A stretch of 64,000 nt of DNA, taken from Watersipora subatra. Lineage: Eukaryota > Bryozoa > Gymnolaemata > Cheilostomatida > Watersiporidae. This document shows positions 1 to 12,528 of the stretch, one piece after another (position 1 is the first letter of the stretch; every line of letters starts with the position of its first letter). The DNA lies in assembly GCF_963576615.1 (NCBI RefSeq), contig NC_088708.1, positions 9,858,001 to 9,922,000 on the forward strand, given 5' to 3'. The notes under the pieces were generated by a model. That model was not told the origin of the DNA, did no database searches, and worked only from the letters and a program-made list of their open reading frames with translations. Both the position numbers and the translations under genes were made by a program.

Positions 1-24
1 TTCACTGTTAATGTTTTCTTTTAG

Positions 25-3000
25 AGGCGTCGCTAAGTTTTAGAAAAAAGCTTACCATGTCAAACAAGGAGAAGTTTGAGCAAGCCGCTAAGTTTAATGA
101 AGAGGTAGGTAGAACAGTACAGTATACAATGATAACTGAGCAAGCCTTGCCCAACTACTAGTATCACATTCAGTTTAGGATTGTAGATACGCGTAGTTAG
201 TAAGTCATAGTACTTTGATCTTGGTTGAACATAGTCCTTGTTGAGGACTGAAAGATTAGTTTCAGCTGTTGTTTGACACCATTTGTTCATAGCAAATTTG
301 CTGTGAACTATATACAGAGGCTGGTCAATTCTTGCGGGTAAATTTGATCATTTTTCACTTTATGGCTGTCAGTGCCTTGTCTTAATGTAGTACTAAACAG
401 TCCCAACTGTAAGCAAGAGGCTGAAAAGCTGTAATTTTTGCAGACATGCAGGCTTATAACTGAAAATGCGGCGCTGCAGGCGAGGCTTGAAAGACAAGGT
501 GAGCTCACAGAACAACTCGAATTTGAGCTCGACCGGGCAAGGAAGCAGATGCAGAATGAACAAAAATCATCAACCAGCAAGTCACAGGAGAATGCTGAGA
601 CTGTTGAGCAGCTGGAAGGTATTGAGTTGTTTTTGTCGTCGGTTTCCATTACATTCTGTCACGATCCTTAGAACCCTGTAGTAAACTGTTTTATAGGGTG
701 TCGCCAACACTGTCTTCTCACTCCACAAGATGCCGTTATCAATACTTTATAATGTGTCACTCACTGGGACCCTATTAGAGTTATGCTTTTATAGACCTGT
801 TTTTGGAAGAAGAACAATTTCTAGTGGAAGCAGGCATTGTTAAAACTATTCTTCTTAAACTACTAGCTGTAAGAGTACTCAGATATCTAGCCAATTGTGG
901 ATACTGTTAGTTTCTCATTTGATAAGCCATCAAACAGCAAATGACGACTTGCTGGTTTTTATTAGTTATATAGAAGTTTCCATATATACATTTGAATAAA
1001 ATAGTGAACCGTTAATTTGAGATTGAATGTTGTTTCCGGTTAAAAAAAATTATTGAATACAAATATGTAAAATTTATACATAATATTTGAAAGTCACAAA
1101 AAGATGGTTTTCAGTTATGTTACTATTTCATGTATGCAAGGTGAATGTACAAACAGTACTGAGTCAACTTCTATAAATTCAACATAGATCCATCCTTTAC
1201 ACTTGTAGTAAAAGTGGCTTTACAAAGAATGAATCTATATCTTAGTACAGTATCGCATGAATCTTGTTTTGCATGTTTGTACAATTACATAATAAATTTC
1301 AAAACTTGTTTTTACACCGCTTTTAGTTTAGTTTTTTACACCCGTTTTTAATGCTTGATAATATGAAATGATAAAGAAAACTCTGTCACAGGAAATGTGA
1401 ACATAAGGACTCTGACTAACTAGCGATAGAACAGTGTAACTAGACGTGTGACATTCAGGAATGCTTAAACTTTATTTGAAAAAATTGAGTTGTAAGTTGA
1501 TAACTTTTGTGGATATTTTTATTCATAGATTCATTTTCTCTATCTTAATACCTTTGATGAGGATGACTCCTTTGAAGTGGCGCTTAAAAGAAAAACTTTT
1601 TTATTTTCTCCAGTTGACACCTTTTTTGATGACCCAATTCCTGATAACTTACTGTAGAGATGCTGTGTGAGGCGAAAACTCGGATTCAGACACTGGAAGT
1701 AGAGAGAGACAGTATTGAGAGGGGGAGACAGGCTGAGATGACACGACTCCAAGAAACAGTTGCTGACCGTGATAGAATCTTGAGAGAGACGGTGCAAGAG
1801 CAGGAGAGTGTACTATCTGAACGCAACTCTCTAAGTGAGGTTGTCCGGCAGCAACAAGAGTGAGCTCTCTACCTGGTTATTTGGCCCATTAATACTTACT
1901 ATGGCATGGCCTGAAGTTCCTCTGTGGCTCAATATGGCTCGGTGTGAAGGTCTGAATGCGTGTTTGTATGCCATGATTGGGCTCTCTGTCTTGCGACTAT
2001 GTTTGTAAGGCTTTTTGGCCAAAGGTAACTAACGTGAACTACATTAATGGTTATTATCTTTTGGCAGAACCATACAACAACACAGGTCTGAGTTCAGTGA
2101 CTTAAAGGTTGAGTTTGAGAAGATGAGAAAGCACCTATCAGATACCAATCACGAGTTAAAATCCTTGTCAGCAACGGAGCGAGAGCACAGAATTGAGATA
2201 GAGGTTTGTTCAACTCTCCTAATTGTAGTGGGCTTATAGAACTAGTTGAATTACTCGCTGGTCATGCAGTCAGCAAAGTAAAGTTCTGATGTTGCTAGGC
2301 ATCGTTTTGGAGCTAACACAGGAATGGTGTTGACATTGAATATCATTTGTTTTGCTCAATGCACGACTTGCCCTCGAGTTTTCCTTGTTAGTTTATTTTT
2401 AGTCAATGCAGTTTTTACTTTATTTCTACACTATTGTGTTATTGACATTGTTTATTTGCTAAACATTAATTTGTGCAACTATATGCCAGAAAAGAGAATA
2501 ACATTAGCTTCATGAGGCTGCAATGCTTTTTCAGTTTTGGTTTGCATGACGGATCATTGCCAATTATCTGGATTCATATATATCCGCTATCTAAAATTTC
2601 ATTTTGAACAATCCTAGAGTCAGTATGGTATGACGAAGGATTATGTGACAATTTAGTTTTTCATGTGTGAGCCTACGAGAAAATCCATATGTTAGCTTTA
2701 CCTCATGGCTCTAGTCTGTTTCCAGCCTCCAACCTCATAGGTCAACAGTTTAACTCCTTTATCCGTTCAACTCACCTTTGGCCCTCTGTCATGGCTTGCT
2801 GGCTTTTAATCAATGAGTTGTGAATGAATTCTGCATTTGCTTGTTTTACAGACACTACAGCAGATGAACAGAGAGCTCTCTGAGTCCATTGAAGCAGAGA
2901 AAACAAGTCATCTCGAATCCAAATTCAATGGGGAATTAGTGCAGGTAGCTGTGCTTAATTTCTATCTATAGCCATGCTCTTAAGGGAATTGTAGAGGACA

Positions 3001-6000
3001 TTTTCGGAAATATATTGTTGTTCTGATGTTTGCAGCTGAAGATCAATGATGTTCACAACTCTCTCGAGCACCAAAAGTGTGTAAACGAAGGGCTCCAGGA
3101 AAATGTGGATACACTGACAGGACAGCTACGGGATCTTGAACAGGCGTATAATGAAGAGATAGTTCAGCACCGAGAGAGCAAGGCAAAACTGGACAAGTAA
3201 TATGTCTTAGGCATCTTTTTTTGTTAGATAATACTAAAATACAACAATTTTGCATAGTTACTAGCATTAACATCTGCTCAGACAAAATTTTTTATAATCG
3301 GCATGTATTTTATTTTTTCTTTGCTCGCTTCAGTCATACGATTTGTGAATTATTAATGTGAACACTTTTCTTATGGGTTCCAAAGTAACTGCGGAGTCAA
3401 AATTATCTAAGTTTTAAAGTATTTTCTCATGTATGTTGTCTCTGTCTGTGGGGCAGGTGTGAGAAAGAGTACGTGCTGAGTCAGCGACAGCTGCAGTCAG
3501 AGCTGACGGATAAGAGAACTCTCGTCACCAACCTCAAACAGCAGTTGGATGTGCATCAGAGCAATGTTGATGACTTAAAGTCAGAACTGGGCAGGGCGCG
3601 TCGGCGTCAGGTCAGTTTGCACTGTACTTGGAGATGGTGCGTGCAGAGCTTCATTCGTCAGTTATGAGCACAACTCATTTAACCATGTATTCATAGCGTT
3701 TTATGACTGTGTTTAAAGTTCTTGCACAACCGTGTATTTGTGACACCGAGTGTTTCTTATTCTTTTAGCAATATTTTGAGGAAACTTATGGTGGTAGTAT
3801 GAGGGAGTTGGAGTTGCTAGTAGCTAACTTCGACTTGATGCCTACTTCTGCTGGCTCTTTGCCACGGGAGGTATCGAGCGATGAGTCTAAGCCGATGTCA
3901 CCAAGTGCAATACTGGATACCATAAAGCATACGCTACGAATTTACAAACAAAACTTAGAGCAAACGACTTCTGAGGTTTGTTCCATTCTTTAAATACTAT
4001 TGATAAACAGCAATCTCCTACTGCAGTGTGAGTTGTATTCTCCTACTGCAATGTGAGTTGTATTCTCCTACTGCAATGTGTGTGGTGAGTAATCTGGTAC
4101 TAAGAAATTCGCAAGAGATGGCTGATGGTGTGCAGATAAAAACTGACAACATGTTTTTCAGTTGAGAAAAGTGTCAGCGCTGTATGAAGAAGTTTCGAAA
4201 GAGAAGAGCAACAACACGGATCGACTGTGGGCCAAGGAAAGAGCACTGGAGGTGAGCTTTGTTTCTATCAAGGATATCACCATCATCTAGCATTGTGCGC
4301 AGCGCATTGCAAGACACATATTTTTAAAGAACTGTAGCATTGTGAAGTGATGCTATGAAGATGCTTTCTTGATTGTGGAACAATATGGCCGGCCAATCAC
4401 TGCTATCACATAACTGTTGTTGAATTACCTTCAGGATGCCCAAAGAAGCTTATCGCAGGCTACAAAAGAACTTGAAGTTCTGCGAAGGTCTTCCGAAGAG
4501 CAGGATCAGAGGCGATGTAGTCTAAAAGATGATCTACAGTCGGTTAAAAAGGAGTACGACTCTCTTCAGGCTAAATACGCAGGTCTGAGTGATGAGGTAA
4601 ACCCTTTTAGTTAGTATTCTTGGGGAATATGCACTCGCCTTATCCTTCTCTTACAATTCCGAATGAAGTAGTCAAGTTTAATAGCGACAAACAGACTAGC
4701 ATGTGCCGAGGATTGCTGGGCAGACAGAGTAAAGGAGTACTCAACAGATAGCTACAGCAATCGTAGACGTGTAGCTGTAGGGGTATCGAGAAAAAGTTGT
4801 AAAGTTTGTAACAGGATTTCTTCGATTTCCTAACTCGTTGTACTTGTAGAGCAAAGGCAATAAGATTGTTAGAATTCTCTAGCTTTTCAACTGTATAGCC
4901 TTGGAAACTTTTGAAATTTTTACAACTATCTGTGAACCAGGTTCAACTGCAAAGCCTCTGTGGCCTATACACATGATGGATGCGTCAGATCTGATACTGA
5001 TATCAAATAGTGGTTGCCGTTCTTGATTTAATAGCAGCTTCCTTTACAGTTTGTAGTTGTGGTCTCCTCAAACTTTCTGTTTGTCTTGTGGTCCAGTTCT
5101 ATCTTCTGATGGACGGCACTAGGCTGCCATTGGTAGATTTTTTGAGTTGCTTCAACTCGCTATATCTGCAGTTGACCAACACTAAGATGACACACATGGA
5201 AAAGGATGAACAGAAGATGAGATTCATACATGGCCTCTACCAAAGACTCGTGGTACCGCTGTCTGCCAGCCACATGTCTAGCAAGTCAGGCAAGGTTCAG
5301 TCATTTGAAAAGTTCAAGTGGGATGACTTGAGTGAGATGGTGTTGGAGCAGACGGTAACATTGCTGGCTCAGGTGCACCAGCTGAGGGAGGCAGTGAGTG
5401 TCTTTTATAAAACTGTTTCTTGCAGCTAAATCCTTGATATTTGTGTTTGTTCTGACCAAAATAGTTTAAATTGGTTCTACATATCCAGCTGTTCAGTGAT
5501 GAGCCTGTTGTAGCTTGCTCAGCTCGACAAGGAAGTGCAGTGTAAGGACAGCCAGCTAGAAGGGGTACGTGGAGAAAAAGAGGCAGAGGTATCTCGCCTC
5601 ACATCCACCATAGAGAAGAATAAAGAGCTCTGGGAGAATGAAAGAGAGGCCTTGAAACAGACAGAGCTTACGGCTCGGGCAGATCACGAACGGCAGCAGT
5701 TGGTGAGAATTTTAGCTTAACATTTTTCCTGTCGATGCCAGCTGCGGTGCTGCAATGCAGCTGTCATAACTTTTCTTTTCAACATCCTGGTTGTACATGC
5801 AATGCATTGTGGGGCTGCTATTCAAAGCTCTATTCAGTTATCTTCTCTCGCAAGGATCACTTTTCTGAAAAAACTATCTGCTATTTCTAGCCTCTGGAAT
5901 ACCTCATTCTGTGTTTTATCACTTTATTCAGCACTCACTCTCTTGTCACAAAAAGGGTAACTGAAGCAATTTAACAGCGAACTTTGTAACTTAATAAAAA

Positions 6001-9000
6001 TGAGTCACTCATTAGTTAAGTCATTTTTATAAAGTTTAGTAGTTAACTAGCAATGGTCTCATGATTGGTCCTGTAGAGCTCACAAAAGGCATATGATGAA
6101 GTCTGGGAGCAGATGCGTCAAACGTCCGAATCAGTTGAGCGATTTGAGAGAGAATCTATTAATCTGAAAACAAGGATTTGTTTGCTGCAAAAACATAACA
6201 GCTCCCTATTGTGTGCGCTTGCCCTTATGTCTGGGGCCTACTATCCTCTGCTCGGCAGAAACAAACAACTATCACAACAGAGGAACATTCTAGAAGACCA
6301 ACTTCATAGGTAGGTATTTAGTTTGTTGATGATGATAAACCATGGGTAGGCTTTCAGGCTTTCACATATGTTATATCATGATGATTTCAAGTGTTGGTTA
6401 TATGAGGTTAATATGTTTATTTTCTTATCCTCTATTGTCATTTATTGTATCACAATATCGTAGTCGGTAAATTACAGTGATACTATTAACCAGCACAACT
6501 AAAAAAGATCCTTGCTGACAGCTAAACTGGTCAGTGACACTTGTAGCCGAGAAAATTGTGTATGATGCCTGCAGACAGCTCATTTTGACCTTTGTGTAAC
6601 ACCCCTTGTTTGCTATTAAAAGGTCAAATTGTTTAGATAGACAGGCAGTCACCAAAAGCGACTAGATGATCTGATAAACAGGAAGAGAAGAGTTCTGCAA
6701 CATTTTCCATGAAAGGAGTGCTCCCTCATTTTAAAGTCTCAGAGCCTTTTCAATAAATGGACCGCTTTTGGGCACCTTACGTTATAATGTGTGCTTGCTG
6801 ATTTCACGTGATTTATTTATGCTATGAATGTAATAGCTATGAGTGTAATTATTCTTGGCTTTCAGGTATGCTGACTTTAAGAAACAGGTGTGCACCCTTC
6901 TGCTGACGCTTAACTCTGAGAGCCTCGGAGGAAATGCACGTGTTGCGCTTCAATCTTCCAGAAGGTCAGCGCTCAAGTTCAGGCAGGCGGCGTTGGCGAT
7001 CATTGCAGTTAGGAGGCTTCGCTTGCTTCAGCAAACCGCTAAGAGAGTGTTCACTTTTACTGACTCAGGCAGCAGTCAGGCTGTTGTTTGGCTCGGCTCT
7101 CTCAAGTCAGCCAATAAGAAGAGTAAGTTGAGCTAGAGGGTTAGTAAGCTAGAGAGCTTGTAATGTTGCTAGAGGCCATGAAATTCTTTCCAATTTGGAT
7201 TTTTTATAGCTTATACACAAAGCCAAGCATATAATAGAGAAAAAAATCCTTCAATAATATAATCTGAAAATCTGACTCATAGGATTCAGGAAAGCATTGA
7301 AAAGGATCCGAAATTAATCCATCCTTTTAATCACCATGATCATTTGACCTCTGACCATATGATCTGTGACCATTTGAGCAGATTGATCAATAAAACGTAG
7401 CCCGTTTCCGTTTTCTTATGTTATAGTTTATTATGATGGATTCACTTTCGTAGAAATCTTTCTAGATTAATTTTCAAAAACACTTAAGGTAAGGCCACAT
7501 GAGACAAAATTCTCACGAAATCGGCGAAATTTGGACGAAACGATTCGTACGAATTGACATTTGGACGAATTCGTCCATCGTTGGTTGCGCACGATGAACG
7601 AATCCTGAATTGGACGAAACGTCAGAAATTCCTACGAATCGTTGTTTGATTGGTCGGTTGAAAAGGTTAGTTGAATGTTGAAGTTCGTTTTCTTTGGCGC
7701 ATATCCAGAAAGATTAAAACGGAATCGGCTTCAATTTATCACCGCGTTCTGATTGGCTAGTTGAAAGTTAGTTTCGTACGAATCCGTGGTGGGGAAACTT
7801 CGTGTGGCAGGTCAGAAATTTCGTACGATTGGAATTTCCCAGATTAGTTGAAATTACACGATACGTGTGGCCCTACCTTTAAGGCTATTCTGCCGTTGCC
7901 AGAATACGCAATATTGGTTGTACTTTCAGGGAGCCCTTTCCTTTGAAATTTGTTTATCACGATGATTTAGTTTCTAGTGTGAAAATGACCTCATGCATTT
8001 TTGTAATTGTACAAGCAGTGAGCGTATTATCTTCTGTGCGGCCTGTTTGCATAAAGTGTGAGCATGTTGGCTCCTGTGTATATTAATCATGTAGAATGTG
8101 AGCATACTGTGTCCTTTGCGCATGTCCCATAAAATTGCTTCATACACTTGCAGGTGGATACACTAGCGACAGCTCCGCTGAGCATTCCGATGAGTTGCTA
8201 TCAGAAGGTGACATAATTGACTGGCTGTCCAATAAGGAGGTGATATCTACAGTGATGTCATGCACTGAAGAAGTCATGGATGCACTGAAAAGATACTCTG
8301 ATAAAGGTATCACTTGGTTCCTTTGTGTTTACAATTCTATGTAGATTCTACCCAACTCACTGACAGGCTTCCATGTGTAAACAGGCTATGGTGTTTATTG
8401 TGTGTTTTAGACGTACAACAATGTCTGCATAGTCAGAACAATGCTGACCCTTTGTGGATATATAACAAAATTATGTTAATTAGTTTATTGATACTTTTTT
8501 AGAGAAAGTTTGTCGGTCTGGACTCTTGATATCAGCATCTCGGACCTCATTCAAAAAACTTGTTGAGCGCTTTGGATCTATTTACATACCATCAGCCAGC
8601 ATGTCTGCTGCCAGTCCTCACAAGGAAAGACTAACTCTTGCAAAACGCCTCTCCAAAGGCTTGCAAGAAGTTATGGTCTCTTGCGAGTTTCAGCACAAGT
8701 CTCAGCTTCTGCCTTCTCAGGTGAGGTCATTGGTTTGCTGGATATCAATGGTACTAAGAAACTTATTGCTTGAGCAGAGCCGTTTTCTTATACAAGCATT
8801 TAGATTCATCACTTTCTGTCACATGATTCTTGACCATCAATTTCTGGTATTTAACAGCAAGTTCTGACGAATCTGCAAGAGAGAGTTCTTGGATTTATCA
8901 AGCTCTTACACGACAGCGAACTCGAAAGAAAACGACTGAGAAGCAAAGTGAAGTCACTGGTGAGCTCTGAACAACAGTTACATCGAGTTGAACAAACAGC

Positions 9001-12000
9001 TGAGAATATGGAGTTGGAGTTGGCTGTACTTCGTAACCAGGTCAGTTTTGCCTGTAGACTTTTTTCAGCCTTTACTATTTGATCGTTTTTTAGTGTATAA
9101 AATAATCATTAAAAGCCTGCGAATCCATTTTAGAGTTCAAGTAGTTGAAACACTCCCAAGTGATCATTGTTTAAACGAGCTAAAACAAAAACATGCACCA
9201 AACTGGTATAGAATTAAGATTGAGCAGTGTTCATTGTGCGCTTCTCTTTATTCTTACCGACTATTATTGTTCATCTTATTCTCTTGTGTTCGCAATAACA
9301 AATTTGTTGTATCATATGACTGCTAAGCTCATCACACCACGAGTTTGCTGATGACTTATCAAGGTAATTATTTGTTTATACCTAATGCAAGGATGTCTAG
9401 GTTTATAATGAATATCACTAAATCTTTCTTCCATGGCTTTTATGTTTCATCTAATTAACTTCTTAGTTATAACATTAAACATTGCTCAGACAGTTAGCCT
9501 TATCTAGCCTCTACTACTCTCGTTGTTTTTTTGGTTTATTTTGGTTTTTTTCTCATAAAATGCAGAAAAATGTTTTTGCACTCATAAATGTGTACATAAA
9601 TAAAGTTGCTGACTCAAATACCGACTCACTTTGAATGTACACCACTTACCAACACTCCTGCATCTTTTCTCTTGACCTTGGAGTCTTTGAGTCTGTCTTG
9701 CGAGTGACCTTGAACTTTCAATTAACATTTTTTTAGGCTGAGAGGATGGTAAATGCAGAACAGTTTGATGGAGTTGTTGAAGAGTTGAATCAGACACTAG
9801 CTCGAGAAAAGCGAGCTCAGCAATTACTTGATGAACAGAATGCTAAGTTGAAGGACGTGAGCCGAAAACTAGAGGAAGAGGAAGTTCAGCGTGTAGAACA
9901 TGAGGCTCATATAAAGGGGCTCATCAAGGTGCTTGTCTAGTTTGTTTCAAGGACTCATACTTAATGTTAGTGAATAGCTGGCTTCTCAGTCACTACGTTT
10001 CCATCGTTTGGTTGATCTGGATTTGGAAATTTGTGCGCGTTGAGTTATCATGTGATAAGTGGATCGATGAGCATTCACATGTTGCGAATTTATTGAGAAA
10101 AATAAAAAATTTTTACTCCAGTGGTCATACTAGCACACTCCTGTCGCGTCAAATCCAAGTAAGAATGACTGATGTGTGAAAAATGTTTAAAATGGAATAG
10201 CTTGAGCAGCTTTTTGCGCATCATTCGCAAGAGCCGTTTCTGTCTTTCGCAAGAATGAAACACTTGGTAAAATTTGTGAGGAACAAAACTCGACTTGCAG
10301 ATTTTTGTTGTGTCCGTTTTGCGGATGAAACGAACATACGGATTAACCGAGGATTAGTGGATTAACCGAGTCGTGGAAACTTGATTGATGCTGACATCTG
10401 ATGTAATCCCTATTGTTGTGCGATTGCTGTGATGTTTTGCTTTAAATGGCTAATAGTCTGTGGAGGAGAGGAAGGATGATGTTGCGATGAGGACAGAAGC
10501 ACTGCAGCAGCTGAAAGCGCGTATATCACACCTAGAGCTGGAGAAGACAAAACTGCAAGACAATTTGTATGACGCCGAGCACTCCATCAGATGTGTAGCC
10601 AAGGAGCGTGAATACCTGAGTATTTATTTTAAGGCTATTTCTTCAGCCTTTGACAAGGTCAGTGAGCATGCATCACTTTCCATCCTTTGAATATAACTCA
10701 ATGAGCACTCTATAGGAAGTTATCATTGCTCATTGCCTTGTACAAGCTTAAATATAGTACTTATCTGGCTGCCTGCTTCTGCGTGTTGATTTGTGTGCAA
10801 ATGAAATTTATCATGGTCAATTTATTTGTTTGGGTGCGTGATTTTTTTGTCTAGTGCCGACCAGATATAATACACAAGGATGTCTCCAAGATCCTGAGTT
10901 CTAAGAGTCTCTTGCCTGATTGTAAACCCTCTGTGGAGATGCTCGCTGTTCAGTCACTGATAGTGAGCTTTGCTGACTCAATGCGGGCTCTTCACAACCA
11001 CATTACGGGAATAAATGATGAGATAGTTTCACATAAGGAGCATATTGCTCGACTGAAGGAGGAGTTGTCTGCCGCTTGCAAGCGTCAGCTCAGTGTGCCA
11101 GCAATAGAGGTGTGAGCTATATTCACCGCATTAGCTGAATGATCGGGCAGCTGGTATTTATAATAAGCCCATGGATATGGCAGCTAGTATCTTTATCCTA
11201 TCTATGCAGTTCATTGTTATTCTATCAAATAGCCAAAGTTACAGTATGGGTAGAAGGTTGCTGTGTTAAGAGTTAATAAGCTGTAAGATACTTAAGCTCA
11301 GCTGTGAGCTCTCCACCCATTCATACAGCATAATGAAAATAAGGATGAAATAGATCTCTCTAAGTATTTTCCTTAGGATTTATTTTCACTTTTAATATTC
11401 CCATCAATTGTTGATCGTAATACAGACAGAGTTCAACCCCCATGGGCTGCTGGGAGAGGATAACTACGGTCGCATGCAAAGTACGAGACTTGGACACTAC
11501 CAGGATAAAGACATCACTCCTCGATTTGATAAATCTTTAGATCTTGAAAGGTTAGCGCTTTCTTTATAAGAACAAATGAACGAATTTCCTCTCTACAGCT
11601 GCACAAATTTCAACACAGTTGTGCGTATTTTCACGAAACCTAATTTCCACCATTTTCCACGTTGAATTGGGGTAAGTAGGTATAATAGCATGCTTATACT
11701 TTTTGCAGTGTTGAATTTGTATCAGTGCGTAATGAGCCAGAGCATTCAAATGGTGAAGTAAGCTCTGTTAAAAACATGAAAAGGTCATCAGCTACTGCTA
11801 ACAAAACCTCTTCGAAACCAAGCAGGTAAGTGAGACAACTTGTCCTTACAGAGGTGTATATGTAGCGATATTTGGGCTGCTTTCAACCATGTACTTTTTA
11901 GCTGTCTCACCAAGTGACATTTTGGTTGTTTCAACTAGCAAGCTGAATGATTTAAAGCCTTCAGAAACTTACATAAGTTATTATTTATATAAGTCTATCT

Positions 12001-12068
12001 GTTATTGCAGCAGCTCATATAGACATCACTCAAGTGCTCCTTCGCGAAGGAAACACGACTTGCGATAG
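25..12068 (+). CDS. CCDC171: CCDC171 orthologue, 3' part (23 exons), coiled-coil protein
   Basis: The protein resembles human coiled-coil domain-containing protein 171, whose molecular role is not established. Exons: 25-104, 444-618, 1658-1859, 2068-2203, 2852-2944, 3036-3196, 3457-3610, 3769-3975, 4162-4251, 4435-4596, 5172-5393, 5523-5702, 6077-6309, 6866-7122, 8154-8306, 8503-8720, 8858-9040, 9737-9928, 10457-10657, 10855-11109, 11426-11550, 11709-11825, 12011-12068. All junctions are GT-AG and all phases chain, giving about 1283 residues to a TAG stop; human CCDC171 has about 1326. Family-like segments are AEKTSHLESKFN (2900s), FIHGLYQRLV (5230s), SLLCALALMSGAYYPL (6200s), RTSFKKLVERF (8550s) and a final SHKEHIARLKEELSAACKR (11030s). 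Most of the protein is heptad-rich helix; the last ~60 residues are polar and Ser/Arg-rich. The first exon may start at 25 or 27, because two AGs are adjacent. The true start is outside the window. Expression and function cannot be inferred here. Confidence 0.92.
2204..2851. other. CCDC171 intron, unremarkable
   Basis: No gene, array or element was recognised here. The same holds for the other CCDC171 introns over 300 bases at 105-443, 619-1657, 4597-5171, 5703-6076, 9041-9736, 9929-10456 and 11110-11425. Confidence 0.5.
4012..4081. repeat. Short tandem repeat, ~25 bp x 2.7
   Basis: The unit tctcctactgcaatgtgag plus six further bases is repeated nearly three times just after CCDC171 exon 3769-3975. 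Confidence 0.75.
6472..6700 (+). repeat. Dispersed repeat, copy 1 (~220 bp)
   Basis: It shares an ordered series of blocks with 33848-34057, including cagtgatactat, gacagctaaactggtcag, gacacttgtag, cttgtttg and actagatgatctgat. No terminal inverted repeat or coding sequence is obvious. It lies in a CCDC171 intron. Confidence 0.6.
7487..7878. mobile_element. MITE-like element with AGGTARGGCCACA termini and TTA flanks
   Basis: The left end reads AGGTAAGGCCACATG and the reverse complement of the right end reads AGGTAGGGCCACACG. TTA lies directly outside both ends (7484-7486 and 7879-7881). The interior is richer in GC than its surroundings and has many TTCGTACGAAT-like palindromic words. There is no transposase ORF, so it would be non-autonomous. 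It lies in the CCDC171 intron 7123-8153. The superfamily is not certain; a 3-bp TTA duplication fits PIF/Harbinger. Confidence 0.65.
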
Positions 12069-12528
12069 TTGGACAACAATCACAGTGATAATTACCAATT
12101 TTTGGGTGCTTAGATGTTTGATTTTAACTTTGTGCTGAACTTTAACGTTTAGGTTTGCTACTAGCATGTGCAATGTTTGTGTGGTTACAAATTTGACTGT
12201 ATATACTCCAGTTTTATTTATATGTTGAATCTTGCCGAAAGTGCTATTCCGTCCTTTTATAGCATTTAGATAGACTTAGACACACAGATAGCGAGGGCTT
12301 CCTTTCCGCCTAGTCATCCAGAGCTGTTTTTTTGACTGTTTGTACAGTATTAGTCAGCAATGATGTATGTTTGTTATAGTTATTTATTGATTAATAAATA
12401 AAACATTAAATTATTGATATAATATTCTAATATATTAATGTAAGCACGCAAACCGTCTTAGGAATACAAAAGCACACAGCTAGCTGCAGCAAAAAGGAGA
12501 ATTTGAACCTCATGGAGCTTTCATACTA
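12069..12528. other. Convergent intergenic / shared 3' region
   Basis: These 460 bases separate the stop codons of CCDC171 (plus) and CNTLN (minus). No gene is visible. They contain the 3' UTRs of both genes and poly(A) signals on both strands between 12381 and 12402. Confidence 0.8.
12381..12402. other. Overlapping poly(A) signals for both convergent genes
   Basis: AATAAATAAA at 12393-12402 serves the plus strand (CCDC171). TATTTATT at 12381-12388 reads AATAAATA on the minus strand (CNTLN). The two form a near-palindrome. They are hexamer matches only; cleavage sites are inferred. Confidence 0.55.

Noticed and set aside
5010..5171. N-terminal extension of the ORF before CCDC171 exon 5172-5393
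   Set aside because: The stretch is intronic: a good acceptor (tatctgcag) precedes 5172, and the family similarity starts after it.
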